A stretch of 64,000 bases of DNA, taken from assembly GCA_023376005.1 (NCBI GenBank), contig CM042141.1, positions 95,637,010 to 95,701,009 on the forward strand, in the 5' to 3' direction. Both the position numbers and the translations under genes were made by a program. The notes under the pieces were generated by a model. That model searched no databases. It was not told where the DNA came from and saw nothing but the letters and a program-made list of their open reading frames with translations. This DNA comes from Doryteuthis pealeii. Its lineage: Eukaryota > Mollusca > Cephalopoda > Myopsida > Loliginidae. Below are positions 11,440 through 23,040 of the stretch, piece after piece (the stretch's first letter is position 1; each line of letters starts with the position of its first letter).

Positions 11440-12010
11440 GGTCACACATTTGATGACAGAGTGACCAACACTGATCTTTTCACAAAATGCAAAATTATTG
11501 GAATTGAGGCCTTCCTGATACAGTCCTAATTGTGCTGGACTGGTGATGTTTTAAGAATGACAGATAACAGCATACCAAAAATCCTCATGTATGGACAGCT
11601 TGAACAATGGAAAAGGAATGTTGGGCGGCCATGGCTTAGATACAAGGACAAACTGATAACCAACCTTTCAGCAGTCAATAAACAGCACAGCAACTTCGAG
11701 AAAATTGCTACTAACTGGGACCAATGGAGATCATCATGTCACGAAGGCGTACAAAATTTTTCGTCCAGCAGTATTAATCTTTTGAAAATGGCAAAGCAAA
11801 GAAGAAAGGACACTTCTAATACCCAGTGCACTCAGCTTCACAACACTCATCTTTGCATTACCTCTGGGATTGTTTGCTGGATTGGCTGGATTGAAGTGTC
11901 ACAAACACAAGTAAAAAATTAAATAAATAAATTAAATAAATAAACAAAACATAAAAATAAAAAAATAAAATTTTAAATGAAATAGAAAAATAAAAAAATT
12001 AAACTAAAAA
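11440..12010 (+). mobile_element. LINE 3' end: RT C-terminal domain plus tail
   Basis: In one + frame from about 11458: TNTDLFTKCKIIGIEAFLIQ, a TAA stop, then CWTGDVLRMTDNSIPK, VGRPWLRYKDKLITNL and WDQWRSSCHEGVQ. This is the W-GHV-RM ... GR....RYKD ... W..W/R....G arrangement of the C-terminal region of many metazoan LINE ORF2 proteins. Further on, the HLCITSGIVC region looks like a decayed Cys-His finger. An A-rich AAATAAAT tail follows (about 11920-12010), as expected at a LINE 3' end. 5'-truncated and inactivated by the stop. Confidence 0.85.
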
Positions 12011-12414
12011 GAAATTAAAAATTTGACAATGTAAGTTGATGGATCCTCATACGTCAAAATCGATGGGAGAGTCCATCATATATGTATATTGTTGACAGGA
12101 AGTCATTATTTAAGCAGGTTTTGTTAAAGACCACAGAATATTTTTTCTGTATGATCTTTAAGTGTAAACGTTCGAGTCTTCTTTTTGTTTTCCGTATATC
12201 AGGATCTAGATGGTAGAGAAAGTATCTGATATTTTTTACCCAATTACTTTAAACCATGTCCCTTGTCATCTTCGGGGGGGGGGGGTAGTGGTTGTAGTGG
12301 TTGTTTATTTAGTACAAGTTTGGAAACTTAAATGCTTTTAGTAAACGAAGCATATCTGAAACTCTCTAGTATCTCAAATTTTAGCTTGTAACAGAAAGCA
12401 AAAAGTAAACAAAG

Positions 12415-12480
12415 TGACAGCTCATAACTTGGAAAGCTCATAAGTTGGGTCTCTCTTATAAGTCAAGGTACCACTGTATT
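12415..12480 (+). repeat. Solo terminal repeat of a DNA-transposon-like family
   Basis: 'ataagtcaaggtaccactgta' and 'aactt...agctcataagttggg' are the inverted form of the ends bounding 32851-33666, where 'agtggtacattgacttacaag' begins the element. Here only one end is present. Confidence 0.5.
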
Positions 12481-12542
12481 TCAGTTTGGTACCAGATTGA
12501 TTGACCGCAGAAAATGTTTAAGCTATAGAGCAGATTATTGGT

Positions 12543-12546
<4 letters not shown>

Positions 12547-12589
<43 letters not shown>
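12547..12589. repeat. (TA)n microsatellite
   Basis: Pure AT dinucleotides. Confidence 0.96.
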
Positions 12590-12592
<3 letters not shown>

Positions 12593-12636
12593 ACTAAAAA
12601 ACTACTGGTTTTTAAAATTTCAACTATTTGACTCAT

Positions 12637-12675
12637 CTGAAGATTGCATAAGCATGAAACTTATAGTCATGAGTT
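12637..12675 (+). ncRNA. Partial hammerhead-like motif
   Basis: CTGAAGA (12637-12643) is followed by a TGC/GCA mini-hairpin, GAAA (12656-12659), a 4-bp stem III (CTTA with TGAG, loop of 6) and then TT in the cleavage-site position. Core and stem III geometry fit a type-I hammerhead, but I find no stem I pairing, so activity is unlikely. Treat as a motif remnant, not a gene. Confidence 0.3.
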
Positions 12676-12703
12676 TATAATATTCATAATATCATTATTA
12701 TTG

Positions 12704-12705
<2 letters not shown>

Positions 12706-12751
<46 letters not shown>

Positions 12752-12755
12752 TATA
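12706..12755. repeat. (TA)n microsatellite
   Basis: AT dinucleotides with one ATAC break, adjoining the 3' tail of a SINE B copy. Confidence 0.95.
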
Positions 12756-12757
12756 AC

Positions 12758-13022
12758 AACCTTTCTACACAAGCAGGATTCAACTCAAGGTCAATTTTTG
12801 AAGTGAAGTTTAACAGGTTTGAATTCAGAGTTTTCCTTCTCCTAAACTGGTTACCTAACCAAGTTTAAAGAATCCAGTCTGACTTACTATTTACCCATAG
12901 GAGAGTAGTTGGATTCATACCTTTCTCAAGGGTATCAGCACTATATATAAACAGCCTCGTCCAGGATTTGAACTCATCTCATCATGTCCATTTCTTACCA
13001 TGATAACCATTATACCACATAC
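12758..13022 (-). repeat. SINE family B, near full length
   Basis: Read on the minus strand: a tRNA-like head with TGGTATAATGG (A box) and a GAGTTCAAATCCTGG (B box) region, then 'atgaatccaactactct', 'tgggtaaatagtaa', 'ggttaggtaaccagtttaggagaagg', 'ctctgaattcaaacctgttaaac', and a tail of the 'ttgacctt...tcctgcttgtg' kind. It is one of the better-preserved copies in the window. Confidence 0.85.
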
Positions 13023-13624
13023 TCCCCCCCCCCTCTGATTGGTCTTTATGTAAGGAAATGAGTTCAAATCTCACAGGCAATACATCCCATGGGATCTTGG
13101 GGAGTCATGGATAACCTTGTGCTGCCAGTTCATTTTCTTTCTTTTTTTTAAAGGGGGTGGGGGTGGGGGTGTTGAAACATTTTAAGATCAGATTACATTC
13201 ACTTTTGTGGGACCCTAAATATTCAGTGGTTTTACAAGCAGAGACAAAACATGGAAACTGCAAGAAAATGGAATGTTACTCAGTGCGTGATGTTTTTATT
13301 CAACCTTCATCATTTACTGGTTTAATCCGCAGATTTTGTTCTTGATTTTTTCTTTTTTTTACTATAATTACCCTAAGCAAATCTAAATTGGATACTATTA
13401 CACAAAAGGGTTACAATGATGTGGTGGTTAGATGTGATCAATGAATAGAAAAAAATTAATTGAAGTTGGGGAATGAGTGAAAATATGAATATGAATGAAT
13501 GGTTGACTCAAAGAACCAATAAGGTACTTATTGACCTTGGATTAAGGTCACATCATGTTGGAAAACATTCACAGTTTGTACTGTTTGAACTGATTTTGGG
13601 AAGAAACTGTTTGAGCTTTTTCAG

Positions 13625-13910
13625 GAGGCGCGTAGTGTACTGGTTAGAGTCATACGAAATGGACTTATTGGCACGAGTTCAAAACCTGGACAAAGCCACA
13701 GTTCACATAGCGCTAATACACTTGGGAAAGGTATGAATCTAACTACTCTCTCTCCAGCTATGGGTAAATAGTAGGGCAGACTAGACACTTTAACCAATTG
13801 TTAGGCAACCAGTCTAGGAGAAGGAAAATTCTGATATCAAACCTCTTAAATCTCTGCTTAGGGTGGTCACTACTAGAATAGGCTCAGGCCTACTTAGGGA
13901 TCTATTTTTT
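13625..13910 (+). repeat. SINE family B, tail type 2
   Basis: The tRNA-like head is at 13628-13690 (A box TAGTGTACTGG, B box GAGTTCAAAACC), followed by the family body. The 3' part differs from most copies: 'tctgcttagggtggtcactac' with 'aataggctcaggcctacttaggg'. The same alternative tail is present at 43755-43806 and 62280-62340. Confidence 0.85.
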
Positions 13911-13997
13911 TTTAATTTTAAATTGAGTAGCGATTTTTGCAAGAACAAACTATTCCATGGTTTTATCAGTACATACAAATAATAATATGAAATGTTC

Positions 13998-14262
13998 AAT
14001 TGGAGATCAGTCGGTAGAGCGTTCAGCTAGAAACCACAAGGTTCCTAGTTTGATACCCGTCCTCGCCAATTCAGCGTATGAGTAGCACAGGTAAAGTGTG
14101 CGGTAAAGTAAGGAGCTGATGGTAGGTGTGGCATGCCATCTCAGATGCTAAAACAATCTCCTTGGTCTAGTGCTATTGAAAAGGGGATAGACTCCCTTGC
14201 TGACTGGCTGATACCAACTTTAGGCTGCCCCATTGACTTTACTTACTTTATATATATATATA
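13998..14262 (+). repeat. SINE family C, full length
   Basis: The tRNA-like head 'gatcagtcggtagagcgttc' (A-box region) and 'ggttcctagtttgatacccg' (B-box region) are followed by the body 'gagctgatggtaggtgtgg', 'caatctccttggtctag.gctattgaaaagg' and 'gatagactcccttgctgactgg'. It ends in 'tttacttactttatata' running into a (TA)n tract. Confidence 0.85.
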
Positions 14263-14289
14263 TATGAGCTTTTTAGTGATCATAAAATA

Positions 14290-14458
14290 TAAATACCGAT
14301 GAATGTATTTATCAGTTAAAATTCCACTTCTTACAGGCAGCTAAAAAGTGCTGAGGAGTTAAGGAAGCAGACTGATGAAAAATCAGTCGAGTTTCGCTAC
14401 CTAAGTCCAACCACACAGAAGAGACGTAAAACATCGAAACATAGTGTCTGTGGATGAT
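14290..14458 (+). ncRNA. Decayed tRNA-head plus hammerhead unit, copy 1
   Basis: Shares flanking sequence with 62640-62827 ('gtatttatc.gttaaa', 'gtgtctgtggatga'). Positions 14411-14453 have exact type-I hammerhead geometry. Stem I is CCACA (14411-14415) with TGTGG (14449-14453). The core box is CAGAAGA (14416-14422; canonical CTGANGA, so U4 is A here). Stem II is GACGT with ACATC (one mismatch, loop AAA), followed by GAAA (14436-14439). Stem III is CA with TG (loop TAG), followed by T47-C48 as the UH cleavage site. A second stem-I helix is GTC (14405-14407) with GAT (14456-14458). The upstream tRNA-like boxes are decayed. Probably inactive because U4 is mutated. Confidence 0.7.
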
Positions 14459-14631
14459 TAATGTATATATATATATATATATATACCACAGTTACCATTA
14501 AATCCACCAAGCAAATAAGTATACAATCTTATTTACTTTGAGATTTTTTCACTAAAATCAATTAAAAAATGCTCAATATAAAGAGAAAATTGAATGGTAT
14601 AAAAACTACCTACTTAAGTTTCTTGCAGTAG

Positions 14632-14786
14632 CACAAATCTTCAGCCATAGCTGGAAATGGAATAGTTAGATGCATACCTTTCACTAGGGTATTAGCACTA
14701 TTTGAAATGCAACAGCCTCATCCAGGATTTGAACTCAGGTCACATAGTCCATTTCTACAACTATGACAATTACAGCATACGTTTTC

Positions 14787-14790
<4 letters not shown>
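14632..14790 (-). repeat. SINE family B, truncated
   Basis: The minus strand carries the tRNA-like head (B box complement near 14728-14742) and the first part of the body ending at 'ccatttccagctatggctg'. The rest is missing and is replaced by unrelated sequence. Confidence 0.7.

Positions 14791-14821
<31 letters not shown>
14789..14821. repeat. (TA)n-(TG)n microsatellite
   Basis: AT then GT dinucleotides, followed by the same 'ggaagtgaatccga.ggtatgt' module seen at 77-95. Confidence 0.95.
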
Positions 14822-14970
14822 AAGAGATGGAAGTGAATCCGATGGTATGTAGTATATTAAGAAAATTGAAAAAACACAGGTTTAAATAAGTTGAGTGGTA
14901 AGTTTATTGGCCGATGTTGCAGTGTTTCGATCTATTAATTAGATCATCTTCAGGGCATTTGTTGGTATAA
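14822..14970 (-). repeat. Repeat F with hammerhead-core-like tail
   Basis: On the minus strand, CTGAAGA (14953 downward) is followed by one unpaired T, a perfect 5-bp stem GATCT/AGATC with a 7-nt loop, then GAAAC (14924-14928) and an AATAAA signal about 20 bases later. A GGTATGT module adjoins the microsatellite side. No closing stem I is convincing. Confidence 0.55.
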
Positions 14971-15673
14971 GGAAGGTTATAAAAAATGTTTATCATAGAA
15001 TAATAATATGTATATATGTATCATTTTTATCATAGAATAATATATATATATATATAGATACAGTGAAAAATAGAAGGCAACAATAAAATTCTTCAACAAT
15101 TTAAGACACTGAGAATCTTCACTTATTAGAGCATAATGACAATGTAAGGCTCATTACTCGTCAAGTTTGACAGACTTTGAAGAAGATTGGAGTCCTACAG
15201 GTGTTTAAGAAAAAGACTAATGAAATGAAATACCTATGTGTGCATATATATATGTATATATATTTGTGCATGTGTGTGTGTGTGCGTGTGTGTGTGTTAG
15301 CGTAGTGGAGTCATGAAGTCAACATCACTTGGTAACTGATAGTTTCTCGCCTATGAGATTTTCAAACCAGGTGAATTATTTGTGTTCCTGTTTTTCCTTA
15401 TATGCTATTGTGTGGTGCATCATGGGAAGCATCAATCACCTGAGTCATGGCAGGAGGGGTTTGCGGGGCATGATGGAAAGGCTGGTTTTCTTTGTTAGGT
15501 GCATCATGGGAAGGGTTGATCACCTGTTTCGTGGTAGTAGGACTAGTTTATTTTGTGGGGCATGATGAGAAGGCTGGTTTTCTTTGCGTGGGACTTTTGT
15601 TTCAATTCCCAATTTGCAACTTTATTTCTTCTATTGCATTTCATTTATTTTGTTTTGTTTATTTTATATATTA

Positions 15674-15942
15674 TTAGATGGTTTAACTCAGTCGGTAGAG
15701 CTCTCACCTTGAAATCGCAAAGTTCCGGGTTCGATGCTGGTCCGCGCCAACTCAGCACATGAGTAGCACAACTTAGGTAATCTGATCTGTGTAATAAAGT
15801 GGGGAGTTGAAGGTAGGTGTGGCGCTCAACCTCAGTAAAAAAAAACTCCTTAGTCTAGCACTAGAGAAAAGGGGATAGACTCCCTCACTGTCTGACTGAT
15901 ACTGACAAAATGCCACTGACCCAAATTTACTTACTTTATATA
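15674..15942 (+). repeat. SINE family C, full length, best tRNA-like head
   Basis: 'taactcagtcggtagagc' (A box) and 'ttccgggttcgatgc' (B box) give a tRNA-sized head of about 73 bp (15676-15750). The C-family body and the 'actgacccaaatttacttac' tail follow. It is a SINE and not a functional tRNA gene, because the 3' half continues into the conserved body and the acceptor pairing is poor. Confidence 0.85.
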
Positions 15943-15943
15943 T

Positions 15944-16285
15944 TATTATTATCATTATTATTATTATTATCATTATTATTATTATTATCTGCATAAACTC
16001 ACAAAGGCTCCTCACATATTTGTCAAGTTCTTTTATTATTGTTAATTAATATTAGGTCTGGTCTTCTGGCTGGGATTGGGTATCTGTATGTATCTCAAGT
16101 ATCATTATTGTTATTATTATCTGCATAACCTCACAAGGGTTCTCACGTATTTGTCAGTTTATTTTATTCTTGATTATCAATACTAGGTCTGGTCTTCTGG
16201 CTGGGATTGGGTATCCGTATGTATCTCAAGTATCATGATTATTATCTGCATAAACTCCCAAGTGTTCCTCATATATTTGTCCACA
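15944..16285 (-). repeat. (ATT)n tract and tandem LINE-derived units
   Basis: After an ATT-rich microsatellite, a unit of about 130-145 bp occurs about two and a half times: 'tctgcataa.ctcacaa', 'ttgtca', 'aggtctggtcttctggctgggattgggtat', 'gtatgtatctcaagtatcat'. Read on the minus strand, the second part encodes YGYPIPARRPDLVLI (and its duplicate), a LINE C-terminal motif also found at 36545-36630. Confidence 0.8.
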
Positions 16286-16289
16286 CACA

Positions 16290-16725
16290 ACATCCATTTC
16301 ATCCCCTCTTTTTGCCATCCTTTTCCACTGTTAGCAGTTGTAATCTTGTTGTCAAATCATTCCATTACTTTGATGGTCATCCTCTGGCTCTTCTTTTGGT
16401 AATGTCATTGTTTTATGAATGGTTGACATTACTGGTATTGTCTTTGGGTAACACATGACCAAATCTCTGCAATATTTTCTTCTTGATAATGTCATTGATT
16501 TTATTTGATATTCCAAGGTCACTCCTTATATCATTCTTTTTTGATGTGATTCATGTGAGAAACTCCCATTATAGTCTTGAGGCATTCGTTTTCAAATACA
16601 TTCAGTTTTCTGTTGTCTTCCTCCTTCAAATGCTAAGTTTCTCCAGTGTGTGTGGCCATTGGGATTATCAGTGCCTTGGTAAAAACTCAATTGCCTTTGA
16701 AAGATTTCCTTAGATTTACCAAAGG
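16290..16725 (-). mobile_element. LINE RT C-terminal remnant
   Basis: The minus strand gives, across one frameshift, IIPMATHTGET (a decayed version of the common YGAETW motif), then after a stop HLKEEDNRKLNVFENECLKT and IMGVSHMN. It continues with NDIRSDLGISNKINDIIKKK, ILQRFGHVLPKDN, RRARG (then TGA) and WNDLTTRLQLL. These are the ordered landmarks (ETW, LNVFE, FGHV, GR/GRP, RW) of a LINE ORF2 C-terminus. At least four stops or frameshifts make it a pseudogene. It continues into the tandem units at 15980-16285. Confidence 0.8.
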
Positions 16726-16950
16726 TTGAAAAAGTGAAAGGTATCCTTCTTTTTTATATCAGATGACCTTCCTGACATCTGATTGATCCCCAAAATTGGG
16801 ATTTTATTGACCTTTATCAACTATAGTATCATTCAATAGCGAGTATTTTGCTCTTTTAAAGTCTTATTGGTTACAAATTTGGAATAGTTCATTGTTTCTA
16901 TATCAATGTTTTAATACACTTATACTTATGTTTTAATACAATTTAAATAA

Positions 16951-17205
16951 CAATCATCAGTAGGCTGCAAGTTCAATCCCAACCAGGCAATAATAACATA
17001 GAATACTTAACATAGCTTAAAACTTGTCATGGTTACCTACCCCAATGGGTTAAATAAAGGGTTTGGGGTTCTATGAAGGTTTCTAATTACAATATGGAGG
17101 GTTCACAGATTGACAAGAAGGTTCCTAAGTTCAATGAGAAGGTTCACCAGTTCAATAAGACACGCCTGAAGAATGCCAGAAATGACGACAACAGTCTGAA
17201 ATAAC
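16951..17205 (+). repeat. SINE family D, with internal short repeats
   Basis: The B-box-like 'gcaagttcaatcccaacc' head is followed by 'ataatacttaacatag.ttaaaactt', 'aataaagggtt', and a run of 'gaaggttc.c.agttcaa' units. The 3' end is 'gcctgaagaatgccag...gacgacaacagtctg', a damaged version of the conserved D tail that lacks the GAAAC part. Confidence 0.75.
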
Positions 17206-17352
17206 ACAAAATATTCTAATTCACAACAAACCAAACCAAGCCCACATATTGCTCAAATAGATCTGTTTGAAAATCATGAGAATTAGATAAGAATATTTAA
17301 AATCATATAACTGTGTTCAAACAGAGCTATATGAATATTATTATCATTAAAC

Positions 17353-20300
17353 ACTTGATACTTAATTGCAATATCAATGTTTTAAGTGCCAATGCATTAA
17401 AAAAGCTCATTCATCTTAAACACATTAACACTTGATACTTAATTGCAATATCAATGTTTTAAGTGCCAATGCATTAAAAAAGCTCATTCATCTTAAACAC
17501 ATTAACACTTGATACTTAATTGCAATATCAATGTTTTAAGTGCCAATGCATTAAAAAAGCTCATTCATCTTAAACACATTAACACTTGATACTTAATTGC
17601 AATATCAATGTTTTAAGTGCCAATGCATTAAAAAAGCTCATTCATCTTAAACACATTAACACTTGATACTTAATTGCAATATCAATGTTTTAAGTGCCAA
17701 TGCATTAAAAAAGCTCATTCATCTTAAACACATTAACACTTGATACTTAATTGCAATATCAATGTTTTAAGTGCAATGCATTAAAAAGCTCATTCATCTT
17801 AAACACATTAACACTTGATACTTAATTGCAATATCAATGTTTTAAGTGCCAATGCATTAAAAAAGCTCATTCATCTTAAACACATTAACACTTGATACTT
17901 AATTGCAATATCAATGTTTTAAGTGCCAATGCATTAAAAAAGCTCATTCATCTTAAACACATTAACACTTGATACTTAATTGCAATATCAATGTTTTAAG
18001 TGCCAATGCATTAAAAAAGCTCATTCATCTTAAACACATTAACACTTGATACTTAATTGCAATATCAATGTTTTAAGTGCCAATGCATTAAAAAAGCTCA
18101 TTCATCTTAAACACATTAACACTTGATACTTAATTGCAATATCAATGTTTTAAGTGCCAATGCATTAAAAAGCTCATTCATCTTAAACACATTAACACTT
18201 GATACTTAATTGCAATATCAATGTTTTAAGTGCCAATGCATTAAAAAAGCTCATTCATCTTAAACACATTAACACTTGATACTTAATTGCAATATCAATG
18301 TTTTAAGTGCCAATGCATTAAAAAAGCTCATTCATCTTAAACACATTAACACTTGATACTTAATTGCAATATCAATGTTTTAAGTGCCAATGCATTAAAA
18401 AAGCTCATTCATCTTAAACACATTAACACTTGATACTTAATTGCAATATCAATGTTTTAAGTGCCAATGCATTAAAAAAGCTCATTCATCTTAAACACAT
18501 TAACACTTGATACTTAATTGCAATATCAATGTTTTAAGTGCCAATGCATTAAAAAGCTCATTCATCTTAAACACATTAACACTTGATACTTAATTGCAAT
18601 ATCAATGTTTAAGTGCCAATGCATTAAAAAAGCTCATTCATCTTAAACACATTAACACTTGATACTTAATTGCAATATCAATGTTTTAAGTGCCAATGCA
18701 TTAAAAAGCTCATTCATCTTAAACACATTAACACTTGATACTTAATTGCAATATCAATGTTTTAAGTGCCAATGCATTAAAAAAGCTCATTCATCTTAAA
18801 CACATTAACACTTGATACTTAATTGCAATATCAATGTTTTAAGTGCCAATGCATTAAAAAAGCTCATTCATCTTAAACACATTAACACTTGATACTTAAT
18901 TGCAATATCAATGTTTTAAGTGCCAATGCATTAAAAAAGCTCATTCATCTTAAACACATTAACACTTGATACTTAATTGCAATATCAATGTTTTAAGTGC
19001 CAATGCATTAAAAAGCTCATTCATCTTAAACACATTAACACTTGATACTTAATTGCAATATCAATGTTTTAAGTGCCAATGCATTAAAAAAGCTCATTCA
19101 TCTTAAACACATTAACACTTGATACTTAATTGCAATATCAATGTTTTAAGTGCCAATGCATTAAAAAAGCTCATTCATCTTAAACACATTAACACTTGAT
19201 ACTTAATTGCAATATCAATGTTTTAAGTGCCAATGCATTAAAAAAGCTCATTCATCTTAAACACATTAACACTTGATACTTAATTGCAATATCAATGTTT
19301 TAAGTGCCAATGCATTAAAAAAGCTCATTCATCTTAAACACATTAACACTTGATACTTAATTGCAATATCAATGTTTTAAGTGCCAATGCATTAAAAAAG
19401 CTCATTCATCTTAAACACATTAACACTTGATACTTAATTGCAATATCAATGTTTTAAGTGCCAATGCATTAAAAAAGCTCATTCATCTTAAACACATTAA
19501 CACTTGATACTTAATTGCAATATCAATGTTTTAAGTGCCAATGCATTAAAAAAGCTCATTCATCTTAAACACATTAACACTTGATACTTAATTGCAATAT
19601 CAATGTTTTAAGTGCCAATGCATTAAAAAAGCTCATTCATCTTAAACACATTAACACTTGATACTTAATTGCAATATCAATGTTTTAAGTGCCAATGCAT
19701 TAAAAAAGCTCATTCATCTTAAACACATTAACACTTGATACTTAATTGCAATATCAATGTTTTAAGTGCCAATGCATTCAAAAAGCTCATTCATCTTAAA
19801 CACATTAACACTTGATACTTAATTGCAATATCAATGTTTTAAGTGCCAATGCATTAAAAAAGCTCATTCATCTTAAACACATTAACACTTGATACTTAAT
19901 TGCAATATCAATGTTTTAAGTGCCAATGCATTCAAAAAGCTCATTCATCTTAAACACATTAACACTTGATACTTAATTGCAATATCAATGTTTTAAGTGC
20001 CAATGCATTAAAAAAGCTCATTCATCTTAAACACATTAACACTTGATACTTAATTGCAATATCAATGTTTTAAGTGCCAATGCATTCAAAAAGCTCATTC
20101 ATCTTAAACACATTAACACTTGATACTTAATTGCAATATCAATGTTTTAAGTGCCAATGCATTAAAAAAGCTCATTCATCTTAAACACATTAACACTTGA
20201 TACTTAATTGCAATATCAATGTTTTAAGTGCCAATGCATTCAAAAAGCTCATTCATCTTAAACACATTAACACTTGATACTTAATTGCAATATCAATGTT

Positions 20301-22789
20301 TTAAGTGCCAATGCATTAAAAAAGCTCATTCATCTTAAACACATTAACACTTGATACTTAATTGCAATATCAATGTTTTAAGTGCCAATGCATTCAAAAA
20401 GCTCATTCATCTTAAACACATTAACACTTGATACTTAATTGCAATATCAATGTTTTAAGTGCCAATGCATTAAAAAAGCTCATTCATCTTAAACACATTA
20501 ACACTTGATACTTAATTGCAATATCAATGTTTTAAGTGCCAATGCATTCAAAAAGCTCATTCATCTTAAACACATTAACACTTGATACTTAATTGCAATA
20601 TCAATGTTTTAAGTGCCAATGCATTAAAAAGCTCATTCATCTTAAACACATTAACACTTGATACTTAATTGCAATATCAATGTTTTAAGTGCCAATGCAT
20701 TCAAAAAGCTCATTCATCTTAAACACATTAACACTTGATACTTAATTGCAATATTAATGTTTTAAGTGCCAATGCATTAAAAAAGCTCATTCATCTTAAA
20801 CACATTAACACTTGATACTTAATTGCAATATCAATGTTTTAAGTGCCAATGCATTAAAAAAGCTCATTCATCTTAAACACATTAACACTTGATACTTAAT
20901 TGCAATATCAATGTTTTAAGTGCCAATGCATTCAAAAAGCTCATTCATCTTAAACACATTAACACTTGATACTTAATTGCAATATCAATGTTTTAAGTGC
21001 CAATGCATTCAAAAAGCTCATTCATCTTAAACACATTAACACTTGATACTTAATTGCAATATCAATGTTTTAAGTGCCAATGCATTAAAAAAGCTCATTC
21101 ATCTTAAACACATTAACACTTGATACTTAATTGCAATATCAATGTTTTAAGTGCCAATGCATTAAAAAGCTCATTCATCTTAAACACATTAACACTTGAT
21201 ACTTAATTGCAATATCAATGTTTTAAGTGCCAATGCATTCAAAAAGCTCATTCATCTTAAACACATTAACACTTGATACTTAATTGCAATATCAATGTTT
21301 TAAGTGCCAATGCATTCAAAAAGCTCATTCATCTTAAACACACATTAACACTTGATACTTAATTGCAATATCAATGTTTTAAGTGCCAATGCATTAAAAA
21401 AGCTCATTCATCTTAAACACATTAACACTTGATACTTAATTGCAATATCAATGTTTTAAGTGCCAATGCATTAAAAAAGCTCATTCATCTTAAACACATT
21501 AACACTTGATACTTAATTGCAATATCAATGTTTTAAGTGCCAATGCATTAAAAAAGCTCATTCATCTTAAACACATTAACACTTGATACTTAATTGCAAT
21601 ATCAATGTTTTAAGTGCCAATGCATTAAAAAAGCTCATTCATCTTAAACACATTAACACTTGATACTTAATTGCAATATCAATGTTTTAAGTGCCAATGC
21701 ATTAAAAAAGCTCATTCATCTTAAACACATTAACACTTGATACTTAATTGCAATATCAATGTTTTAAGTGCCAATGCATTAAAAAAGCTCATTCATCTTA
21801 AACACATTAACACTTGATACTTAATTGCAATATCAATGTTTTAAGTGCCAATGCATTAAAAAAGCTCATTCATCTTAAACACATTAACACTTGATACTTA
21901 ATTGCAATATCAATGTTTTAAGTGCCAATGCATTAAAAAAGCTCATTCATCTTAAACACATTAACACTTGATACTTAATTGCAATATCAATGTTTTAAGT
22001 GCCAATGCATTAAAAAAGCTCATTCATCTTAAACACATTAACACTTGATACTTAATTGCAATATCAATGTTTTAAGTGCCAATGCATTAAAAAAGCTCAT
22101 TCATCTTAAACACATTAACACTTGATACTTAGTTGCAATATCAATGTTTTAAGTGCCAATGCATTAAAAAAGCTCATTCATCTTAAACACATTAACACTT
22201 GATACTTAATTGCAATATTAATGTTTTAAGTGCCAATGCATTAAAAAAGCTCATTCATCTTAAACACATTAACACTTGATACTTAATTGCAATATCAATG
22301 TTTTAAGTGCCAATGCATTAAAAAAGCTCATTCATCTTAAACACATTAACACTTGATACTTAATTGCAATATCAATGTTTTAAGTGCCAATGCATTAAAA
22401 AAGCTCATTCATCTTAAACACATTAACACTTGCTACTTAATTGCAATATCAATGTTTTAAGTGCCAATGCATTAAAAAAGCTCATTCATCTTAAACACAT
22501 TAACACTTGATACTTAATTGCAATATAAATGTTTTAAGTGCCAATGCATTAAGAAAGCTCATTCATCTTAAACACATTAACACTTGCTACTTAATTGCAA
22601 TATCAATGTTTTAAGTGCCAATGCATTAAAAAGCTCATTCATCTTAAACACATTAACACTTGATACTTAATTGCAATATCAATGTTTTAAGTGCCAATGC
22701 ATTAAAAAAGCTCATTCATCTTAAACACATTAACACTTGCTACTTAATTGCAATATCAATGTTTTAAGTGCCAATGCATTAAGAAAGCT
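17353..22789. repeat. 77-bp satellite array, about 70 copies
   Basis: The monomer runs from TTGATACTTAATTGCAATAT to ATTAACAC and is 77 bp by direct count (for example gctcat at 17405 and 17482). Copies are almost identical. Differences are mainly one-base loss in the A run (76-bp units), an A-to-C change giving CATTCAAAAAG (19779-21317), and GATACTT to GCTACTT at the right edge. A higher-order pattern is visible. No reading frame spans it. It is not CRISPR-like, because there are no unique spacers. Confidence 0.98.
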
Positions 22790-22790
22790 G

Positions 22791-23040
22791 GAAAGGGGAG
22801 TCTCCGTGCCATAGTGAATAAAGTACTGGACTGCAACATCGAAATAACGAGTTCAAACTACAGTTACGCTATTAAATTCACTTTCTGACTAATACCCAGT
22901 GGGAATGTATGAACTCCCTCATATTTCATTATTATATAATTATATTAAATAATATCATTACTGTTCTTCTTTAAGGATGCTTTAGCACTTAATAACCCAT
23001 GAAGATTAGTATGCCATTAAACAAAAAGAAATCAAACCAA
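22791..23040 (+). repeat. SINE family H inserted in the satellite
   Basis: The tRNA-like head 'ccatagtgaataaagtactgg' and 'acgagttcaaactac' (B-box region) are followed by 'ttaaattcactttctgactaatacc' and a tail 'atgccattaaacaaaaagaa' plus 'atcaaaccaa'. It is flanked by ATTAAGAAAGCT (left, in the last full monomer) and ATTAAAAAAGCT (right), a probable 12-bp target duplication. Satellite sequence resumes for about 35 bp after it. Confidence 0.85.

Noticed and set aside
15676..15750. Functional tRNA gene
   Set aside because: A and B boxes are present, but acceptor pairing is poor and the sequence continues into a SINE body found elsewhere.
17353..22789. CRISPR-like regular repeats
   Set aside because: The whole 77-bp monomer is conserved, there are no unique spacers, and the context is eukaryotic. 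This is satellite DNA.
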